This document shows, piece by piece, positions 1 to 6,576 of a DNA stretch of 16,853 nt. The notes under the pieces were generated by a model. The model saw nothing but the letters and a program-made list of their open reading frames with translations. It searched no databases and was not told where the DNA came from. Made by a program: the position numbers and the translations under genes. Source of the stretch: Bacteroidota bacterium (GTDB taxonomy: Bacteria; Bacteroidota; Bacteroidia; Bacteroidales; Bacteroidaceae); the NCBI GenBank assembly GCA_023415545.1, contig JAEZKJ010000016.1, forward strand, positions 1 to 16,853, read 5' to 3'. Each line of letters starts with the position of its first letter. The stretch's first letter is position 1.

Positions 1-2124
1 TTTTATTGATTCAGGAACGATAGGGTTTGGAGATACACCAACTGAAACGATAGCCATATCGATATCTATTGTCTCTGTAGCTCCAGGGATTGCAACAGGT
101 GAGCGACGACCGGAAGCATCTGGTTCACCAAGCTCCATCTTTTGCAAAACAACCTGTTTTACACATCCTCTTTCATCTGCTAAATATTCTATAGGATTGT
201 GAAGAGTAAGGAATTCTACTCCCTCTTCTTTAGCATGTTTAACCTCTTCTATACGAGCAGGCATCTCCTCCTCAGAACGACGATAAATAATCATTGCTCT
301 TTCAGCACCTAAACGACGGGCTGTACGAACAGAATCCATAGCTGTATTACCACCACCAATTACTGCTACACGTTTTCCTAATGTGATAGGAGTGTCAGAA
401 TCCTCACTTGCTGCATCCATAAGATTTACACGAGTAAGATATTCGTTTGATGACATGATATTTATAGAGTTTTCGCCAGGGATATTCATGAAGTTTGGCA
501 GCCCAGCTCCTGATGCAACAAATACACCTTTGAAACCTTCAGCTTCAAGATCTTCTACGCTGATAGTCTTACCAACGATACAATCCTTCACAAAATTAAC
601 TCCCATCTTAGCTAGGTTGTCGATCTCAACATCTACAATCTTATTAGGCAGACGGAATTCAGGAATACCATATTTTAATACACCACCAATTTCGTGTAGT
701 GCTTCGAATACTGTAACGTCGTATCCATATTTAGCCATGTCGCCGGCAAAAGCCAGACCTGCAGGGCCTGAACCGATAACAGCAACTTTTATTCCATTCT
801 TTTCTTTGATTTCAGGAACAGATATTTTCCCACTTTCACGTTCATAGTCGGCAGCGAAACGTTCAAGGTAACCAATAGCAACAGGTTGAGCACCCATTTT
901 CAAATGAATACATTTTGATTCGCACTGTTTCTCCTGTGGACATACACGACCGCAAACTGCAGGAAGTGCGCTAGTCTCTTTTAAAGTTTTTGCTGCTTCA
1001 AGGAATTCACCTCTTTCAATATTTTTGATGAAAGTAGGGATATTTATGCTTACAGGACAACCTGTCATACACGCAGGGTTAGCACAGTCAAGACATCTTT
1101 TTGCCTCTGTCATAGCTTGTTCCTGACTAAGACCAAGGTTTACCTCCTCGGTACGTGTATGTGAACGATATTCAGGATCAAGTTCAGGCATGTGAACTCT
1201 TTCAATGGCTGTTCTCTCTTTTGGCTTCATCGATTTGCGAAGCTCAACGCGCCATTCAGCATCACGTCCATTAATATCTTTTACAGCTTCACAACTATGA
1301 GTCTCCTCAATTTCATGTTTATGCATATCTTTCTGCTCAATCTCTTTGAATGCTCCCATTCTTTTAAGCATCTCATCGAAATTTACTAGATGTCCATCAA
1401 ACTCAGGACCATCAACACAAACAAATTTTGTCACACCACCGATAGTGATACGGCAAGCACCGCACATACCTGTACCATCGACCATTATAGTATTTAGTGA
1501 AACATCTGTTGGAATTTCATATTTCTTTGTAAGCAAGCACACGAATTTCATCATGATAGCTGGTCCGATGCAGAAGCATTTGTCAACTTTCTCACGTTTG
1601 ATAACCTCTTCAACACCCTCAGTAACCAGACCTTTTTTACCATATGAGCCATCATCTGTCATGATAATTACCTCATCGGAACTTTCACGCATCTCTTTTT
1701 CAAGGATGATAAGATCTTTTGAACGTCCTGCAAGAACAGTGATTACTTTATTGCCGGCAGCCTTAAGTGCTTGAACAATAGGGAGCATAGGAGCAACACC
1801 TACACCACCACCTGCACAAACTACAGTACCAAAATTCTCGATATGAGTTGCCTTTCCAAGAGGGCCTACTATATCTGTTATATAATCACCTTCATTCAAT
1901 TCACAAAGACGAGTTGATGATAGACCTACTTTTTGTACAACAAGTGTTATTGTGCCTGCTTTAGTATCAGCCTCAGCAATAGTAAGTGGCATTCGTTCAC
2001 CCTTTTCACCTACGCGGATTATAACAAAGTGACCTGCTTTACGCGATTTTGCAATCAATGGTGCTTCAACGACAAACTTGAATACCTTCTCTGAAAACTG
2101 CTCTTTCGAAATAATCTTATTCAT
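1..2124 (-). CDS. NfnS-NfnL fusion: NAD(P)H/ferredoxin oxidoreductase, GltD-like (C-terminus off the left edge)
   Basis: The first 708 residues are visible; the reading frame runs off the left edge without a stop. Residues 1-250 are a ferredoxin-reductase module of the PyrK/NfnS type: a flavin motif RMPLTI (44-49), a dinucleotide loop GGGVGVAP (105-112) and a [2Fe-2S] site with D216, C221, C224 and C236. Residues 300-708 are GltD/NfnL-like. They carry eight cysteines for two [4Fe-4S] clusters (C344, C347, C352, C356, C391, C395, C401, C405), an FAD loop GSGPAG (451-456) and an NADPH loop GGGNTA (590-595). Databases usually call such fusions dihydroorotate dehydrogenase B NAD-binding subunit / glutamate synthase small chain. 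The Asp plus three Cys pattern matches NfnS as I remember it from Thermotoga, so I infer electron transfer between NADH, NADPH and ferredoxin in the cytoplasm. No pyrD or gltB is visible. The ATG at 2124 begins MNKIISKEQF and follows its own promoter. Confidence 0.9.
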   Translation of the reverse strand, partial: MNKIISKEQFSEKVFKFVVEAPLIAKSRKAGHFVIIRVGEKGERMPLTIAEADTKAGTITLVVQKVGLSSTRLCELNEGDYITDIVGPLGKATHIENFGTVVCAGGGVGVAPMLPIVQALKAAGNKVITVLAGRSKDLIILEKEMRESSDEVIIMTDDGSYGKKGLVTEGVEEVIKREKVDKCFCIGPAIMMKFVCLLTKKYEIPTDVSLNTIMVDGTGMCGACRITIGGVTKFVCVDGPEFDGHLVNFDEMLKRMGAFKEIEQKDMHKHEIEETHSCEAVKDINGRDAEWRVELRKSMKPKERTAIERVHMPELDPEYRSHTRTEEVNLGLSQEQAMTEAKRCLDCANPACMTGCPVSINIPTFIKNIERGEFLEAAKTLKETSALPAVCGRVCPQEKQCESKCIHLKMGAQPVAIGYLERFAADYERESGKISVPEIKEKNGIKVAVIGSGPAGLAFAGDMAKYGYDVTVFEALHEIGGVLKYGIPEFRLPNKIVDVEIDNLAKMGVNFVKDCIVGKTISVEDLEAEGFKGVFVASGAGLPNFMNIPGENSINIMSSNEYLTRVNLMDAASEDSDTPITLGKRVAVIGGGNTAMDSVRTARRLGAERAMIIYRRSEEEMPARIEEVKHAKEEGVEFLTLHNPIEYLADERGCVKQVVLQKMELGEPDASGRRSPVAIPGATETIDIDMAIVSVGVSPNPIVPESIK

Positions 2125-2171
2125 TTGGATACTATTAGTTAGTTGTTCTTAAAAATCCTTTATTAATTTCA

Positions 2172-2203
2172 CAAAAGTATACATATATTTTTGTAAGCGC
2201 AAA
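2172..2203 (-). promoter_or_regulatory. Bacteroidota-type promoter of the Nfn-like fusion gene
   Basis: Read on the minus strand, TTTG (2203-2200) is followed after 20 bases by TACTTTTG (2179-2172). This fits the TTTG-N19-21-TAnnTTTG consensus of the Bacteroidota primary sigma factor. The start of transcription would lie near 2166, giving a short leader of about 40 bases with no Shine-Dalgarno sequence. The TTTG element overlaps the T-rich tail of the serS terminator. Confidence 0.7.
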
Positions 2204-2234
2204 TAAAAAGCCGTTCATTTATACGAACGGCTTT
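2204..2234 (-). terminator. Rho-independent terminator of serS
   Basis: A perfect 10-base-pair stem (AAAGCCGTTC at 2207-2216 with GAACGGCTTT at 2225-2234) has an 8-base loop. On the minus strand the stem ends in a run of five T followed by ATTTG. It lies about 45 bases after the serS stop codon. The opposite strand has fewer T after the stem, and no plus-strand gene ends here. Confidence 0.85.
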
Positions 2235-2278
2235 CAAAATTATATCTAAATTGGTGATTTTTAAATAAAATGATATTA

Positions 2279-3553
2279 TTAATCAATAATATCGAAACCA
2301 CAGTAAGGAACAAGCACTTTAGGTATACGAATACCTTCTGCTGTTTGGTTATTCTCAAGAAGTGCTGCTACTATACGTGGCAGAGCTAGAGCTGAACCAT
2401 TCAATGTATGACAAAGTTCTGTCTTCTTTTGTGCTGTACGATAACGACATTTCAAACGATTAGCCTGGTATGAGTCAAAGTTTGATACTGAACTTACTTC
2501 CAACCAACGTTGCTGAGCTTCTGAATAGACTTCGAAGTCATAGCAAAGAGCTGCAGTGAAACTCATATCACCACCGCAAAGACGGAGTATACGATATGGA
2601 AGTTCAAGCTTTTTAAGTAGACCTTCTACATGCTCAAGCATCTCTTGGTGTGACTCTTTAGAGTGTTCAGGCTTGTCGATACGAACGATCTCAATTTTTG
2701 AGAATTCATGAAGACGATTCAAACCACGAACATCTTTACCATATGAGCCTGCTTCGCGACGGAAACATTGAGTATATGCACAGTTCTTGATAGGCAACTG
2801 TTTCTCCTCAAGTATAACATCACGATAAATATTTGTTACCGGAACTTCAGCTGTAGGAATCAAGTAAAGATCGTCAAGGTTGCAATGGTACATCTGTCCC
2901 TCCTTATCAGGAAGTTGACCTGTTCCGTAACCTGATGCTGCGTTCACAACAGTAGGAGGCATGATTTCAGTGTAACCTGCATCACGAGCTTCATCTAGGA
3001 AGAAGTTTATCAATGCTCTTTGAAGACGTGCACCTTTACCTTTGTAAACAGGGAAACCTGCGCCGGTGATTTTTACACCTAGGTCGAAGTCTATAAGATC
3101 GTATTTCTTTGCAAGTTCCCAGTGAGGAAGAGCATCTTTAGGAAGTTCTGTCTCCATACCTCCTGTTTTTACTACAACATTATCCTCAGCACTTACTCCT
3201 TCAGGAACTTCATCGTATGGTAGATTAGGTATTGTATAAAGAACATTCTGCATATCTTCTGTAGCCTGATCCATCTCAGCCTGTAAAGATTTGCTAGCCT
3301 CTTTAATCTCAGCAACTTTTGTCTTTGCTGCTTCTGCTTCCTCTTTTTTGCCCTCTTTCATAAGCATGCCTATAGATTTTGACAGGCTGTTTACTTCCGA
3401 AAGATTGCTATCTAATTTATTTTGCGCATTACGTCGTTTGTCATTCAATGCAATAACCTCATCGATTGTTTCTTTTGCATTCTTAAAGTGCTTCTTTTCC
3501 AGGCCACGGATAACGGCTTCCGTGTTCTCTGTAATCTGTTTAATAGTAAGCAT
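2279..3553 (-). CDS. serS: Seryl-tRNA synthetase
   Basis: This class II aminoacyl-tRNA synthetase charges tRNA-Ser with serine (and tRNA-Sec where present) using ATP, in the cytoplasm. The 424-residue length is normal for the family. Residues 1-110 are the charged helical coiled-coil arm that grips the long variable arm of tRNA-Ser. The catalytic core follows, with the serine-site motif TAEVPVTN near 234-241, motif 2 FRREAGSYGKDVRGLNRLHE near 264-283 and motif 3 LNGSALALPRIVAALLENNQ near 383-402. The ATG at 3553 gives the typical N-terminus MLTIKQI. The gene has its own TAnnTTTG element upstream and a strong terminator downstream, so it looks monocistronic. The identification is secure. Confidence 0.98.
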   Translation of the reverse strand: MLTIKQITENTEAVIRGLEKKHFKNAKETIDEVIALNDKRRNAQNKLDSNLSEVNSLSKSIGMLMKEGKKEEAEAAKTKVAEIKEASKSLQAEMDQATEDMQNVLYTIPNLPYDEVPEGVSAEDNVVVKTGGMETELPKDALPHWELAKKYDLIDFDLGVKITGAGFPVYKGKGARLQRALINFFLDEARDAGYTEIMPPTVVNAASGYGTGQLPDKEGQMYHCNLDDLYLIPTAEVPVTNIYRDVILEEKQLPIKNCAYTQCFRREAGSYGKDVRGLNRLHEFSKIEIVRIDKPEHSKESHQEMLEHVEGLLKKLELPYRILRLCGGDMSFTAALCYDFEVYSEAQQRWLEVSSVSNFDSYQANRLKCRYRTAQKKTELCHTLNGSALALPRIVAALLENNQTAEGIRIPKVLVPYCGFDIID

Positions 3554-3586
3554 ATCTTTTTAAAATTTGATTTTCTATAATAGTGA

Positions 3587-3594
3587 CAAAGATA
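3587..3594 (-). promoter_or_regulatory. Putative -7 element of the serS promoter
   Basis: On the minus strand TATCTTTG matches TAnnTTTG and lies 33 bases upstream of the serS ATG. No clean TTTG sits 19-21 bases further upstream; that segment is only T-rich. The promoter is therefore assigned on the -7 element and its position alone. Confidence 0.5.
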
Positions 3595-3742
3595 GAGAAA
3601 AAAACAAAAATATAATCTATTACTAAAATAAAAGAAGAATGAGTGAATAGAAATCCTTCTCCATTAATATGTTTTTTAATTCTGTTTTATTTGTCTTTTT
3701 GTAAGATTTTTAGTTTTTAATTAAATTACCATTGCGCATTTC

Positions 3743-3773
3743 TTTGAATTTTGTGCAATTAAGCCTAACTTTG
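3743..3773 (+). promoter_or_regulatory. Promoter of the acyl-CoA synthetase gene
   Basis: TTTG (3743-3746), 19 bases, then TAACTTTG (3766-3773) matches the Bacteroidota consensus. Transcription would start around 3779-3780, leaving a leader of about 115 bases. A dyad, TTGCGCA (3732-3738) with TGTGCAA (3752-3758, one G-T pair), brackets the TTTG box and could be an operator. The rest of the 3554-3893 gap to the left is AT-rich with the serS -7 element and nothing else I can name. Confidence 0.65.
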
Positions 3774-3790
3774 CACCCGATTTTAAACAA

Positions 3791-3814
3791 ATGTGGGACT
3801 TTTTGAGTTTCTAA
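3791..3814 (+). other. Tiny leader open frame 1 (7 codons)
   Basis: ATG to TAA encodes MWDFLSF. It begins about 11 bases after the predicted transcription start. Its last codons contain the left arm GAGTTTC of the proposed leader stem, so a ribosome on this frame would block that stem. Frames this short arise often by chance; nothing in the sequence proves translation. Confidence 0.2.
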
Positions 3815-3824
3815 TTAATAATAA

Positions 3825-3872
3825 ATGTTGGACACTATCTTTTTTACTCCATACTTCTTGGGAAACTCATAG
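3825..3872 (+). other. Tiny leader open frame 2 (15 codons)
   Basis: ATG to TAG encodes MLDTIFFTPYFLGNS. It starts 10 bases after the stop of the first tiny frame and ends 21 bases before the acyl-CoA synthetase ATG. It spans the CACTAT arm and nearly all of the GAAACTCA arm of the proposed pseudoknot. The peptide is hydrophobic and rich in phenylalanine. Translation is unproven. Confidence 0.2.
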
Positions 3873-3893
3873 TGCCGATTAAAAAAAATAAAT

Positions 3894-5552
3894 ATGAATT
3901 TTTTATCAGTAAATAAAACATTTGAAGCATCATTCAAAAAAAATTGGGACAGACCTGCTGTTTCAAATTATCATGGCGCTACTTATCACTATCGTGATTT
4001 GGCACGAAAAATAGCCAAACTTCATATTATGTTTGAAGAGAGTGGTTTGGAGGTAGGAGATAAAGTAGCTATCTGCTCACGTAATCAGGCCAATTGGGTT
4101 GTCTCTTTCTTATCTGCACTTACTTATGGTGCAGTTCCAGTACCTTTGATGCATGAGTTCAAGCCTTCAAATATTCACCATTTGGTTAATCACTCGGAGT
4201 CGAAAGTGCTCTTTGTTGACGATGTGATATGGGAGAATATTTCTGAAACAGAGATGCCCGATCTTCAGGCTATTATTCAGGTAAATACATTGAATTTATT
4301 GTATGCAGCTGATGAAAAGATCACTCAGGCAAGAGCACGATTGAATGAATTATTTGGTAAAAAATATCCTATGGCATTTACTCCCGATTCGGTGAAGTAT
4401 TACGAAGATAAGGCTGATGAATTGGCTATTATAAATTATACTTCGGGTACTTCAGGCTTTTCTAAGGGTGTAATGATTCCATATAGAGCTATAGCTTCTA
4501 ATATTGAATTCGGCCGCAAAGTTCTTCCACAGATGAACAATACTTCAAAGGTAGTTTCTATGCTTCCTTGTGCTCATATGTATGGATTGATGTTTGAGGT
4601 ATTATATGAATTATCCTCGGGTAGTCATGTTCATTTCCTTAATCGTCTTCCAAGTCCTAAAGTTATTTTACAAGCATTAGCGGAAGTGAAGCCAACTATT
4701 GTTGTTGCAGTTCCTCTTATCATAGAAAAGATTTATAAAAATAAGGTTAAACCTGTATTGGAAAAAGCAGGAATACGATTTGCTATGAAGGTGCCTTATC
4801 TTGATCAGATTATAACCAATAAGATCAAGAACGAACTTATAAATGCATTTGGTGGAGAGTTTTACGAAGTAATCATTGGTGGTGCAGCATTCAATAAAGA
4901 GGTAGAGACTTTCTTCAAAAAGATGGGATTCCCTTTCACTGTTGGTTATGGTATGACAGAGTGTGCACCAATCATCACCTATTCGGATTGGAAAACTGAG
5001 AAACTATATTCATGTGGTGAAATTGTTCCTAATATGGAGATGAAAGTTGACTCTCCTGATCCACAAAATATACCAGGGGAATTACTTGTAAGAGGTGCCA
5101 ATGTATTTTTAGGATATTATAAAAATGAAGAGGCTACTCGTGAAGCTCTTGATGAAGATGGATGGTTACATACCGGTGATATGGGTGTGATTGATGCAGA
5201 TGGTAGTTTGTTCCTTCGTGGTCGTTCAAAATGTATGATTTTGGGCCCTTCTGGTCAAAATATCTATCCTGAAGAGGTGGAAGCAGTCCTTGACGTCAGA
5301 CCATATTTCTTAGAGTCTCTTGTTATTGAGGATAATGGAGGTCTTACAGCATTGGTTTATCCTGACTTTGACCTTGGAGCTAAAGATGGTATGGATCAGA
5401 AAGCATTTGCTAAATACCTAAAGTCTACATTGGATGATATCAATAAGGAACTTCCAAATTATTCACGTTTGAGCAAAATTGAGATCATGACTGAACCATT
5501 TGAAAGAACTCCTAAGAAGAGTATTAAACGTTATCTTTATCAAAGACGATAA
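3894..5552 (+). CDS. fadD: Long-chain fatty acid-CoA ligase (AMP-forming, FadD/FAA family)
   Basis: The protein activates fatty acids with ATP to acyl-AMP and then to acyl-CoA, probably at the inner face of the membrane, feeding lipid synthesis or turnover. It belongs to the ANL adenylating superfamily. Visible motifs are the phosphate-binding loop NYTSGTSGFSKG (181-192), YGMTE (352-356), the HTGD aspartate motif (426-429), the hinge region LRGRSKCMI (441-449) and the C-terminal PKKSIKRYL (540-548) with the lysine used for adenylation. The 552 residues are normal for the shorter bacterial branch. There is no membrane segment. The gene stands alone, with its own promoter, a long leader and a terminator. 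Chain-length preference cannot be read from the sequence, so the symbol is a family label. Confidence 0.9.
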   Translation: MNFLSVNKTFEASFKKNWDRPAVSNYHGATYHYRDLARKIAKLHIMFEESGLEVGDKVAICSRNQANWVVSFLSALTYGAVPVPLMHEFKPSNIHHLVNHSESKVLFVDDVIWENISETEMPDLQAIIQVNTLNLLYAADEKITQARARLNELFGKKYPMAFTPDSVKYYEDKADELAIINYTSGTSGFSKGVMIPYRAIASNIEFGRKVLPQMNNTSKVVSMLPCAHMYGLMFEVLYELSSGSHVHFLNRLPSPKVILQALAEVKPTIVVAVPLIIEKIYKNKVKPVLEKAGIRFAMKVPYLDQIITNKIKNELINAFGGEFYEVIIGGAAFNKEVETFFKKMGFPFTVGYGMTECAPIITYSDWKTEKLYSCGEIVPNMEMKVDSPDPQNIPGELLVRGANVFLGYYKNEEATREALDEDGWLHTGDMGVIDADGSLFLRGRSKCMILGPSGQNIYPEEVEAVLDVRPYFLESLVIEDNGGLTALVYPDFDLGAKDGMDQKAFAKYLKSTLDDINKELPNYSRLSKIEIMTEPFERTPKKSIKRYLYQRR

Positions 5553-5591
5553 TAAAGTTGATATAGTAATTTATTATATAAATATTAAAGG

Positions 5592-5638
5592 CGATAATAG
5601 TATTCTACTCATGATAGTAGATGCTATTAGCGTTTTTT
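5592..5638 (+). terminator. Terminator of the acyl-CoA synthetase gene
   Basis: A two-part hairpin forms from CGATAATAG (5592-5600) with CTATTAGCG (5624-5632, one A-G mismatch) outside, and TCTACT (5604-5609) with AGTAGA (5616-5621) inside. It is followed by six T (5633-5638). It lies 40 bases after the stop codon on the plus strand. Confidence 0.75.
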
Positions 5639-5697
5639 ACATTAATGCTGTTTTAATAATACATACTCCACTACGATGTTGATGGAATTATAGTTAT

Positions 5698-5727
5698 AAA
5701 AAAAGCCCGGTAAAAATACCGAGCTTT
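5698..5727 (-). terminator. Terminator of the rplU-rpmA operon
   Basis: The arms are 5702-5712 and 5717-5727, with a 4-base loop. Read on the minus strand all 11 positions pair, one as G-U, and the hairpin runs into seven T. On the plus strand the same position is a C-A mismatch, so the structure serves leftward transcription. The 93 bases between it and the rpmA stop hold a second small hairpin (CCG/CGG core near 5763-5773) and no gene. A competing helix (TTTCTT/AAGAAA within 5723-5746) overlaps its first arm. Confidence 0.8.
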
Positions 5728-5820
5728 ATTTCTTTTCAAGAAAGCCTATTTATAAATGATAATCCGTTTCGGAGTTATATTTGATTCGGCCTCTTGTTAA
5801 TTCCTTAAATTAGTGAAGGA

Positions 5821-6084
5821 TTATGCTTCTACAGCAGGGATTACAGATACATATCTCTTATCTGCACGTCCAACTTTGAAGTTTACTGTTCCGTCTACTA
5901 ATGCGAAAAGAGTGTGGTCTGAACCCATACCGATGTTGTTACCTGGATGGTATTCTGTACCTCTTTGACGTACGATGATGTTACCTGCTTTACAAGCTTG
6001 TCCGCCATATATCTTAACGCCTAATCTCTTACTTGCTGATTCACGGCCGTTCTTCGAACTACCTACACCTTTCTTATGTGCCAT
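5821..6084 (-). CDS. rpmA: 50S ribosomal protein L27
   Basis: L27 is a protein of the large ribosomal subunit whose N-terminal tail reaches the peptidyl transferase centre. The 87 residues begin MAHKKGVGSSKNGRES, the classical tail with no cleavable N-terminal extension of the kind found in Firmicutes. The conserved segment RQRGTEYHPGNNIGMGSDHT is present near 40-59. It follows rplU by 21 bases in the usual rplU-rpmA order and shares its promoter and terminator. The identification is secure. Confidence 0.98.
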   Translation of the reverse strand: MAHKKGVGSSKNGRESASKRLGVKIYGGQACKAGNIIVRQRGTEYHPGNNIGMGSDHTLFALVDGTVNFKVGRADKRYVSVIPAVEA

Positions 6085-6105
6085 TTCTTCTTAAATTTTA
6101 AATAA

Positions 6106-6423
6106 TTAAGCAATAACTTGTTTGATAGTTAACTCTGTAAATTGTTGACGGTGACCGTTCAACTTTCTGTAACCTTTTCTTCTTTTCTTGTGGAAAACAA
6201 GAACTTTCTCACCTTTTACAAGTGGAGAAACTACTTCACAAACTACTTTAGCACCTTCAACAGTAGGAGCACCTACAGTTACTGTTCCATTGTTGTCAAC
6301 CAACAATACTTTGTCAAATTCAACAGTTGCACCGCCTTCAGCGTTTTGGATGTGCTGAACGAACAATTTTCTTCCTTCTTCAGCTTTGAACTGCTGACCG
6401 TTAATTTCTACAATTACGTACAT
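6106..6423 (-). CDS. rplU: 50S ribosomal protein L21
   Basis: L21 binds 23S rRNA in the large ribosomal subunit. The start chosen is the ATG at 6423, which gives 105 residues and the typical N-terminus MYVIVEINGQQFKAEEGRKL. The C-terminal signature KRRKGYRKLNGHRQQFT is present near 79-95. An in-frame GTG at 6489 would add 22 residues, but these do not resemble L21 and would begin only about 10 bases after the predicted transcription start. The gene is the first of the rplU-rpmA pair and has a strong promoter. Confidence 0.98.
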   Translation of the reverse strand: MYVIVEINGQQFKAEEGRKLFVQHIQNAEGGATVEFDKVLLVDNNGTVTVGAPTVEGAKVVCEVVSPLVKGEKVLVFHKKRRKGYRKLNGHRQQFTELTIKQVIA

Positions 6424-6504
6424 TTCTTTTATATTAAACGGGTTTTCTCCGCAAGGTGGAATACTTTTATTCTCTTTTTTAACCTCCACGGACTAAATTG
6501 GTTG

Positions 6505-6536
6505 CAAAAATAGATAAATTTTATTTTAGAGACAAA
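6505..6536 (-). promoter_or_regulatory. Strong promoter of rplU-rpmA
   Basis: On the minus strand TTTG (6536-6533), exactly 20 bases, then TATTTTTG (6512-6505) is a near-ideal Bacteroidota promoter. The start would be near 6499, giving a leader of about 75 bases. The leader contains GTGGA (6489-6485) complementary to TCCAC (6460-6456), a weak candidate for a control structure. The gap to the left-hand end of the preceding gene (6577) also holds a 12-base palindrome, ATAATCGATTAT (6559-6570), and no obvious terminator. Confidence 0.75.
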
Positions 6537-6576
6537 TCATATCGTAAATATTTTAATGATAATCGATTATTCTTTC

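Larger units (their letters stand above)
3779..3893 (+). promoter_or_regulatory. Long 5' leader of the acyl-CoA synthetase mRNA, possible attenuator or pseudoknot
   Basis: TGAGTTTC (3804-3811) is complementary to GAAACTCA (3862-3869). CACTAT (3833-3838) is complementary to ATAGTG (3869-3874). Both pairings are perfect, and their order along the RNA is that of an H-type pseudoknot, with the two 3' arms directly adjacent. Two tiny open frames fill most of the leader, and each contains part of these arms. No T-run suggests a classical terminator before the gene, so control, if any, would more likely act on translation. The start codon at 3894 is preceded by an A-rich stretch (3881-3893) and no Shine-Dalgarno sequence. 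The regulatory role is an inference. Confidence 0.35.

Noticed and set aside
383..847. Open frame on the plus strand inside the oxidoreductase gene
   Set aside because: It lies antisense to clearly conserved flavoprotein motifs and its product resembles no protein family; the same holds for plus-strand frames opposite serS, the M16 peptidase, trxB and ftsK.
5500..5682. Small plus-strand frame overlapping the end of the acyl-CoA synthetase gene
   Set aside because: It runs out of frame through the catalytic-lysine region and then through the terminator hairpin; the product is low-complexity and hydrophobic from AT-rich bases.
6424..6489. N-terminal extension of L21 from a GTG at 6489
   Set aside because: The extra 22 residues do not resemble L21, while the ATG at 6423 gives the exact conserved N-terminus and leaves a normal leader after the promoter.
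6559..6570. 12-base palindrome ATAATCGATTAT as an operator
   Set aside because: It lies between the end of the HAD fusion gene and the rplU promoter but outside the promoter boxes, and such AT-rich palindromes are common in this composition.
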